A program made the position numbers and the translations under genes. The notes beneath the pieces are model-generated. The model saw only the letters and a program-made list of their open reading frames with translations. It did not search any database and was not told the origin of the DNA. Shown piece by piece: positions 7,428-11,739 of a stretch of DNA of 11,739 nucleotides (position 1 is its first letter; each line of letters begins with the position of its first letter). The stretch comes from Porticoccus sp. (GTDB lineage: Bacteria; Pseudomonadota; Gammaproteobacteria; Pseudomonadales; Porticoccaceae). The stretch lies in NCBI GenBank assembly GCA_023263825.1, contig JALQUJ010000007.1, positions 1 to 11,739 on the forward strand, given 5' to 3'.

Positions 7428-7520
7428 AGTCTAAATTATGTATTTTCATCTTTATCAATCAGGTTGCGGTATTCTAAAAGGCCTACCCATATTTAAAAGA
7501 CATTTAATCTTAAGAGTCGT

Positions 7521-8075
7521 TTACAAATAATTGGAGTGGGCGGACTCTAGTTTACCTTGAGCTTGCAGCAGTATTTCTGCCAGCTCTCTTACCGCACCAT
7601 CACCACCTTTTGTTGCTGTTTGCCAGTGGGAATTTTCAACGACAAAACTTGTAGCATTGGCAACCGCAACCCCAAGCCCCACACGCCTTATAACAGCTAC
7701 ATCGGGCAAGTCGTCACCAAGAAAAGCTATTTCTTCCATTTGGTAGGGCTCATTCTTGCTCTCGAGTATTTCTCCGAGTGCAATCAGTTTGTCTTCCCTT
7801 CCCTGAATGACTAATTCAATGCCTAATTCTGATGCTCTTCTAGTTAGTAATTCAGAGGAGCGCCCCGTAATGATGCCAACTTGGATGCCATTGCGTTGTA
7901 AAAGTTTAATGCCAAGGCCATCTTGAATATTAAAAGCTTTTAATTCTTCACCATTGTTACCATAGTACAGACGGCCATCTGTCAGTACACCGTCGACATC
8001 TAGTAGAAGCAGTCGAATATTTTTTGCTTTATTGAGCAGTTTTTGATTGCTTGTCTTTTGGTTATACATGGTCAT
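7521..8075 (-). CDS. kdsC: KDO-8-phosphate phosphatase (HAD family)
   Basis: The 184-residue product is a small, cap-less (C0) HAD phosphatase that removes phosphate from 3-deoxy-D-manno-octulosonate 8-phosphate, giving KDO for the lipopolysaccharide inner core. Motif I is LLLDVDGVLTDG with nucleophile Asp26 and Asp28. Motif II includes Thr70 in IITGRSSE, and motif III is Lys96. Motif IV is GDDLPD at 120-125. The start at 8075 overlaps the kdsD stop by one base (TAATG); an alternative Met sits two codons later at 8069. Coupling to kdsD makes sense because KdsD produces the arabinose 5-phosphate used two steps earlier in the same pathway. Confidence 0.97.
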   Translation of the reverse strand: MTMYNQKTSNQKLLNKAKNIRLLLLDVDGVLTDGRLYYGNNGEELKAFNIQDGLGIKLLQRNGIQVGIITGRSSELLTRRASELGIELVIQGREDKLIALGEILESKNEPYQMEEIAFLGDDLPDVAVIRRVGLGVAVANATSFVVENSHWQTATKGGDGAVRELAEILLQAQGKLESAHSNYL

Positions 8076-9058
8076 TACATAACTCCAGCACGTAGGATGT
8101 CGTGCATATGCAAAACACCGATAGGTCGATGATTTGAATCCTCAACAACTAAAGCTGTGATTTTAAAATCTTCAATAATTTTTAGGGCTTCGGCAGCTAG
8201 CAGATCTCGGTTGACAGCTCGGCATTTGCTTTTGATCATTTTACCAATAGGTGTGCTATTTATATCGATGTTGTTATCTATTGCCCGCCGCAGATCGCCA
8301 TCAGTGAAAACACCCTGAAGCTCGCCCGAAGTATTAACGACAGTCGTCATACCAAAACCTTTTGTTGTCATTTCCAGCAAGGCATGCCGGAGTGGTGTGT
8401 CTGTTGTCACTTGTGGTAGTTCATCCCCGCTGTGCATGATGTCTTCCACTTTAAGTAAAAGTTTGCGCCCCAATGCGCCACCTGGATGGGAAAAAGCAAA
8501 ATCTTCAGCAGTAAACCCCCGTGCTTCCAGTAATGTAATGGCTAAAGCGTCTCCCATAACCAAAGTCGCAGTAGTACTGGTTGTCGGTGCAAGGCCTAAG
8601 GGGCATGCTTCTGCTTGGACTTGCACGTCTAGGTGTGCTTCAGCAGCTTGGGCCAGGGTTGATTGTGGGTTTCCTGTCATGCTGATGAGGGGGATGCCCA
8701 TCCTTTTGATTAAAGGTAGAAGGGTGATAACTTCTGATGTTGTTCCTGAGTTAGAAAGAGCAAGGACTACATCGCCTTCGGTGATCATTCCAATATCGCC
8801 ATGACTTGCTTCGCCTGGGTGGACAAAGAAAGATGGTGTTCCAGTACTTGCCATGGTGGCAGCAATTTTGCGACCTATATGTCCAGATTTGCCCATTCCT
8901 GTTACAACGACACGGCCGCTACATCTGATGATGAGGTCACAAGCCTGGTAAAAATCTGGGCCGATGCGCTGTTCCAGTAATTCGACAGCTTGTGCCTCCA
9001 TGCGGATGGTGCGTCGAGCTACCTCAGTGTATTCATCAGGTGTCATTTCAGATGTCAT
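8075..9058 (-). CDS. kdsD: D-arabinose 5-phosphate isomerase
   Basis: The 327-residue enzyme converts ribulose 5-phosphate to arabinose 5-phosphate, the precursor of KDO. A SIS sugar-isomerase domain occupies about residues 35-195, with GMGKSGHIG around Lys57, the PGEASHGD motif with His86, SNSGTTSE with Glu109, and SHPGGALGRK with His191. These correspond to the catalytic residues of E. coli KdsD. Two CBS domains follow (about 205-265 and 270-327), as in the chromosomal KdsD/GutQ class. The start at 9058 has GAG about 7 nt upstream; Met5 is an alternative. A TATACT hexamer at 9106-9111 (complement) could be a -10 element for a kdsD promoter, but the -35 is weak. The gene lies 103 nt after yrbG. 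Confidence 0.97.
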   Translation of the reverse strand: MTSEMTPDEYTEVARRTIRMEAQAVELLEQRIGPDFYQACDLIIRCSGRVVVTGMGKSGHIGRKIAATMASTGTPSFFVHPGEASHGDIGMITEGDVVLALSNSGTTSEVITLLPLIKRMGIPLISMTGNPQSTLAQAAEAHLDVQVQAEACPLGLAPTTSTTATLVMGDALAITLLEARGFTAEDFAFSHPGGALGRKLLLKVEDIMHSGDELPQVTTDTPLRHALLEMTTKGFGMTTVVNTSGELQGVFTDGDLRRAIDNNIDINSTPIGKMIKSKCRAVNRDLLAAEALKIIEDFKITALVVEDSNHRPIGVLHMHDILRAGVM

Positions 9059-9161
9059 TAGTTGTCTCGAAATGTTCTTGTTTTGTGAAGTTTAAAATTA
9101 TTGCCAGTATAGCCGCTGACAGTTGTTGCCGTAAGGCCTGTGGTAAGGCTACTGTCCGGCA

Positions 9162-10148
9162 TTAAAGCTGTCCCGGGATTAGGGCGATATAGTAGAGTCC
9201 GTAAAGTGTTAACAATGTGATGCCAATCTTTTTTGATAGTTGTGCTTGATGGCGCTCTCGTTTTCCTCTCCAAAGGGAGAAGCCAATGGCTGCAATTAGT
9301 ACAAGGGTAAGAAATGACATGGCCAAATAGTCACGATAAAACACTTCCTGGTTCAGGGCCAAAGGGCTAATAATGCCAGGTACAGACATGACTGCGAGAA
9401 GGTTAAACAGGTTGGAGCCGAAAATATTACCTAAAGCAATATCGTGATGGCCGCGAATGGCGCTCATTACAGATGCAGCGAGTTCGGGTAGACTTGTGCC
9501 AACGGCGACAATGGTAAGCCCGATAATGAGTTGGCTTACACCAAAAAACAGTGCGAATTGTTTTGCCCCCCAGACTAATGCTTCTGAGCTGATCAGTAAG
9601 GCCCCAAGGCCAACTAAAAACCAAAGTAGAGCAGCAGTTGTAGACATGGAGGGGATGGCTTCCCCTTCTTCTACAGTTTCCGGGTTCGGGTCTCGTTTTT
9701 TGTAGTACACAGCGAATGCAAGTAATGGTGGAATAATGCAAGCAAGTGCAATACCTTCAGGCCGTAACAGCATCCCGTCAAAGATAAAAAAACCAGCTAA
9801 CAAGGTAACAATCAGAAGGACAGGACTCTCTTGTTTGATTAGGTGACCCTGGGTTGGAATTGGGCAGATAATTGCGGTAATGCCAAGTACAAGCCCAATA
9901 TTTGCCAGGTTGGAGCCAATAGCGTTACCGACAGCCATATCACCGGCATTCTTTAATGCAGCGTTAATGGCAACAATAATTTCAGGTGCGGAAGTTCCGA
10001 TGGAGACAATCGTCAGTCCAATGACAAGGGGGGAAACGCCAAAGTTTTTTGCAGCCCCTGCACTTCCAGCAACAAAGCGATCGGCACCCCAGAGAAGGCC
10101 CAATAGCCCAAATAAAATCCCTAAAGCTGCGGGTATCAGCGTCTCCAT
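9162..10148 (-). CDS. yrbG: YrbG-type calcium/sodium antiporter
   Basis: I place the start at ATG 10146-10148 (METLIPAALG), giving 328 residues against about 325 in E. coli YrbG. The frame stays open for 25 more codons upstream, but that extension is polar and unlike the family, and it would run into the divergent promoter region. The protein has about ten membrane segments in two inverted halves, the CaCA exchanger layout. The alpha-1 repeat has GLTIVSIGTSAPE (Glu56) and GNAIGSNLANIG; the alpha-2 repeat has GLTIVAVGTSLPE (Glu222) and GNIFGSNLFN. The two Glu residues are the expected cation ligands. A polar, acidic loop (about 150-170) separates the halves. AGGA lies about 12 nt before the ATG, rather far. 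The gene heads the minus-strand cluster and diverges from mlaC. Confidence 0.94.
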   Translation of the reverse strand: METLIPAALGILFGLLGLLWGADRFVAGSAGAAKNFGVSPLVIGLTIVSIGTSAPEIIVAINAALKNAGDMAVGNAIGSNLANIGLVLGITAIICPIPTQGHLIKQESPVLLIVTLLAGFFIFDGMLLRPEGIALACIIPPLLAFAVYYKKRDPNPETVEEGEAIPSMSTTAALLWFLVGLGALLISSEALVWGAKQFALFFGVSQLIIGLTIVAVGTSLPELAASVMSAIRGHHDIALGNIFGSNLFNLLAVMSVPGIISPLALNQEVFYRDYLAMSFLTLVLIAAIGFSLWRGKRERHQAQLSKKIGITLLTLYGLYYIALIPGQL

Positions 10149-10204
10149 CTCTGTGTCTATTCCTCGGTGAGTGTTGTTGTGAATGTTTCGTAAATTGGGG
10201 TGCA

Positions 10205-10223
10205 ATGGTATAGTGCGCACCAT
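10205..10223. repeat. Inverted repeat in the yrbG-mlaC divergent region
   Basis: ATGGT (10205-10209) and ACCAT (10219-10223) are complementary and enclose the fully palindromic octamer GTGCGCAC (10213-10220, which overlaps the right arm). It lies between the divergent starts of yrbG and mlaC and about 20 nt before a sigma-54-like motif. It may be an operator or activator site, but no known binding-site family was recognised. The rest of the roughly 223-nt gap shows no good sigma-70 promoter and no trace of a further gene. Confidence 0.3.
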
Positions 10224-10240
10224 TCGAAGTCAGCTGTTTT

Positions 10241-10256
10241 TGGCACCTCGCTAGCA
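10241..10256 (+). promoter_or_regulatory. Possible sigma-54 (-24/-12) promoter for mlaC
   Basis: The sequence TGGCACCTCGCTAGCA compares well with the sigma-54 consensus TGGCACG-N4-TTGCW. The TGGCAC half is exact, the distal half is TAGCA for TTGCA, and the invariant GG (10242-10243) and GC (10254-10255) are spaced by exactly 10 bases. Transcription would begin near 10267, leaving a leader of roughly 105 nt before mlaC. An inverted repeat lies just upstream. A single motif match can be chance, and mla promoters are not generally known as sigma-54 dependent. Confidence 0.3.
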
Positions 10257-10371
10257 ATCTGTGGTCAAACCCCATGCGGTACTGTTGTGTGGTGAAACCT
10301 GAGGCGTGGCAACCATGGCAGTGAGATTTTGTGTTTTTAGAAGCAAACAAAAAATAAGAGGACGGCCTAAG

Positions 10372-10998
10372 ATGTTTTATAGGTGGGTGCATTCAATAAC
10401 CTTAATGTTGCTGTTGGCGTTGTCCGGCAGTGTTTTTGCTGTTGAGACCAGTGAAAAAGCTCAAACACCTCATCAGCTGGTGGAGTCAGTTACTAACCAA
10501 CTGCTTCAGACCATTGAGATCCATCGAGATACCTTTGAGGATGACCCCGAAGGGTTCTTTGCTGCATTAGATGGTTTGTTAAAGGATGTGATTGATTTTG
10601 ACTGGATTGCATACAAGGTAATGGGGTCCTATGGTAAGAAGGCGACACCAGAGCAGCGAAGCCGTTTTGCAAATACGTTTCGCTGTGAGTTGATTGAAAC
10701 ATATGGCCGAGGTCTTGTGGCTTACGGTGAGCAAAATATTGTTGTTGTGCCACCCACAGAAGACATAAATGGTCAACGCAAGGTGAAAGTTGTTCAGGAA
10801 ATTCATGGCTCTGATGGCGTTTTTCCCTTGGTTTACTCCATGGGGTTAACAAAAGAAGGGAAGTGGAAAGTAACAAATGTTGTTATCAACGGCATCAATC
10901 TAGGTAAGACTTTCCGCAATCAATTCATTCAGCGTGCTCAACGTTTTGGTGGTGACATTGATCAGGTGATCAGCAACTGGTCTTCCTCTGCAGGTTAA
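10372..10998 (+). CDS. mlaC: MlaC, periplasmic phospholipid-binding protein
   Basis: The start at 10372 (MFYRWVHS) gives 208 residues. It is chosen because it yields a classic signal peptide (hydrophobic core ITLMLLLALSG, likely cut after VFA at residue 23) and has GAGG about 10 nt upstream. The open frame extends back to a GTG at 10306, but that part is basic and not signal-like. The mature protein has the MlaC/Ttg2D pattern: TPHQLVESVTNQLLQ, then the central YGKKATPEQRSRFANTFR, then the strand-rich YSMGLTKEGKWKVTNVVING and a C-terminal helix. MlaC shuttles phospholipids between the outer-membrane MlaA complex and inner-membrane MlaFEDB. None of mlaF, mlaE, mlaD or mlaB is beside it, which is unusual; see the findings. 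ibaG follows after 93 nt. Confidence 0.93.
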   Translation: MFYRWVHSITLMLLLALSGSVFAVETSEKAQTPHQLVESVTNQLLQTIEIHRDTFEDDPEGFFAALDGLLKDVIDFDWIAYKVMGSYGKKATPEQRSRFANTFRCELIETYGRGLVAYGEQNIVVVPPTEDINGQRKVKVVQEIHGSDGVFPLVYSMGLTKEGKWKVTNVVINGINLGKTFRNQFIQRAQRFGGDIDQVISNWSSSAG

Positions 10999-11002
10999 AA
11001 TT

Positions 11003-11028
11003 TAACTTAGTCCTGAAAGCTTAAGTTA
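11003..11028 (+). other. Stem-loop between mlaC and ibaG
   Basis: TAACTTA (11003-11009) and TAAGTTA (11022-11028) form a perfect 7-bp stem around a 12-base loop, starting 5 nt after the mlaC stop. The stem is AT-rich and not followed by a T-run, so it is not a standard intrinsic terminator. It may slow RNA decay at the mlaC 3' end or be fortuitous. The remaining gap up to 11091 contains no coding remnant that I could recognise. Confidence 0.35.
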
Positions 11029-11091
11029 TGCCCTGTATTTAAGGTGGCTATTTAGGTTTAGTTGGGTCGTCCCGCAACCAAGAGATAAATT

Positions 11092-11325
11092 ATGAATCCT
11101 GATGATGTAAAAGAATTACTGCTTGCCGGACTTACTGGTTGTGATATCACGGTAGAGAGTGATGGCAGCCATTTTAATATTTTGGTGGTTGGTGATCTTT
11201 TTGAGGGCCTCCGGCCCGTGCAGCGGCAGCAAAAGGTGTATGCAGTCTTGCAGGCTAAAATTGCTGAAGGAAGTATTCACGCGGTAAATATGAAAACATT
11301 TACTCCGAATGAATTTCAGCAGTAA
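11092..11325 (+). CDS. ibaG: IbaG, BolA-family protein
   Basis: The 77-residue product is a BolA-family protein of the IbaG/YrbA subgroup, slightly shorter than E. coli IbaG (about 84). The core segment SDGSHFNILVVGDLFEGL is followed by RQQKVYAVLQAKI and then IHAVNMKTFTPNEF. The invariant His63 of the HAV motif, a cluster ligand in BolA-glutaredoxin complexes, is present, as is His27. The family works with monothiol glutaredoxins in iron-sulfur handling, and IbaG has been linked to acid stress. AAGAG lies about 8 nt before the ATG. In gammaproteobacteria ibaG stands between mlaB and murA; here it follows mlaC directly. Confidence 0.94.
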   Translation: MNPDDVKELLLAGLTGCDITVESDGSHFNILVVGDLFEGLRPVQRQQKVYAVLQAKIAEGSIHAVNMKTFTPNEFQQ

Positions 11326-11420
11326 TGTTTCCTTTGGTTTTCCCGTGGTGCTCCCTGTAGTGTCCTCCTTTTTGTGGCGCTGTCCAATTCTAGTTAGTTG
11401 GTCAAAATTTCCCCCAGGTA

Positions 11421-11446
11421 GAAGGGTAATAAATGGATAAGTTTGG
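11421..11446 (+). other. Probable murA start merged with polA fragment (junction)
   Basis: Position 11433 is where murA is expected after ibaG. GAAGGG with about 6-nt spacing precedes ATGGATAAGTTT, which encodes MDKF, the opening residues of E. coli MurA. From about 11445 the sequence is polA. The 12-14 bases ATGGATAAGTTTGG therefore fit both genes and mark the likely crossover. The untranslated part 11326-11432 looks like normal ibaG-murA spacer with no terminator hairpin. Confidence 0.6.
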
Positions 11447-11739
11447 TGTAGGCCCTGATAAAATTACTGACGTTCAAGCACTGATTGGCGATAGTGTTGA
11501 TAATATTCCAGGAGTTCCAGGTATTGGCCCTAAAACAGCAGCAAAATTGATTAATGAATTCGGTACTTTTGAAGAGCTATTAGCAAAAAAAGATCAAATC
11601 TCCAATGTTCGCATTAAAAATCTCATTCATGATCATGAAGAGTCAGCCAAAATAAGCCATCAACTGGTCATTTTAAAAAACGATCTCGAACTGCCCATTC
11701 AAATTGAAAATTTAAAAGACTTCGATGACTCCCCAAAGT
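11433..11739 (+). CDS. polA: DNA polymerase I fragment (5'-3' exonuclease, H3TH part), truncated at both ends
   Basis: The 102 codons from ATG 11433 to the window edge encode the second half of the PolA 5'-nuclease domain. FGVGPDKITDVQALIGDSVD supplies the metal-binding Asp residues, and NIPGVPGIGPKTAAKLINEFG is the helix-three-turn-helix DNA-binding motif. A helical section follows (HEESAKISHQLVILKNDLEL). The first 170 or so residues of a normal 5'-nuclease are missing. Two in-frame TAA codons lie immediately before the ATG, so the reading frame cannot continue leftward. The stretch is about 36% GC and rich in AAA and ATT codons, unlike mlaC or ibaG. The wording FGVGPDK..DVQAL resembles alphaproteobacterial PolA. 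It is best read as foreign sequence joined at this point, not as a working gene. Confidence 0.8.
   Translation, partial: MDKFGVGPDKITDVQALIGDSVDNIPGVPGIGPKTAAKLINEFGTFEELLAKKDQISNVRIKNLIHDHEESAKISHQLVILKNDLELPIQIENLKDFDDSPK

Noticed and set aside
8397..8804. Plus-strand open frame of 135 codons opposite kdsD
   Set aside because: It lies entirely antisense within the SIS/CBS-coding part of kdsD and has no recognisable motif.
9059..9161. Possible terminator after yrbG (GACAGT and ACTGTC inverted repeat plus a repeated GCCTTAC)
   Set aside because: The arms are only 6 bp with a loop of about 29 bases and no T-run follows.
10149..10223. Upstream extension of yrbG by 25 codons to an ATG at 10223
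   Set aside because: The extra residues are polar and unlike the family N-terminus; the internal ATG gives the usual length and begins directly at the first membrane segment.
10306..10371. Upstream extension of mlaC by 22 codons from a GTG at 10306
   Set aside because: It would place a basic, non-hydrophobic stretch before the signal peptide, and the start at 10372 has its own GAGG element.

Overview
The window looks like a chromosomal piece from a gammaproteobacterium, plausibly a marine Cellvibrionales- or Pseudomonas-like lineage. Gene content and order support this, but the finer placement is a guess. It carries the conserved envelope and nitrogen-PTS block that runs yrbG-kdsD-kdsC-lptC-lptA-lptB-rpoN-hpf-ptsN-rapZ-ptsO. 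GC is moderate: a 60-base sample inside mlaC is about 48%.

Layout. Everything from position 1 to about 10,150 is on the minus strand. Read in the direction of transcription, the order is: yrbG (CaCA-family Ca2+/Na+ antiporter), kdsD and kdsC (two steps of KDO synthesis), lptC, lptA and lptB (LPS transport bridge and ATPase), rpoN (sigma-54), hpf (ribosome hibernation), ptsN (EIIA-Ntr), rapZ, ptsO (NPr), mgtE (Mg2+ channel), and a darP/yjgA fragment cut by the window edge. Several junctions are tight: TAATG 1-nt overlaps at kdsD/kdsC and lptA/lptB, an 11-nt overlap at lptC/lptA, and gaps of 6 to 24 nt at hpf/ptsN, ptsN/rapZ and rapZ/ptsO. No convincing intrinsic terminator was seen, so transcription may be largely continuous, with internal promoters such as one proposed before rpoN.

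The right end reads on the plus strand, divergent from yrbG: mlaC (periplasmic phospholipid carrier), ibaG (BolA family), then a stub. The usual neighbours mlaF, mlaE and mlaD (before mlaC) and mlaB (after it) are absent, leaving mlaC alone. A sigma-54-like -24/-12 motif lies upstream of mlaC.

At 11433 the expected next gene is murA, whose product in E. coli begins MDKF. The sequence does begin ATGGATAAGTTT there. It then continues as the 5'-nuclease domain of DNA polymerase I, AT-rich (about 36% GC) and alphaproteobacterial in style. This is most simply a chimeric join by short homology at the murA start, not a real gene neighbourhood.

No gene gap exceeds 300 bases. The largest is the yrbG/mlaC divergent region (about 223 nt). 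I saw no tRNA, rRNA, CRISPR array, insertion sequence or clearly new multi-gene system. The points worth a second look are the orphan mlaC, its possible sigma-54 promoter, the RapZ tail and the right-end junction.
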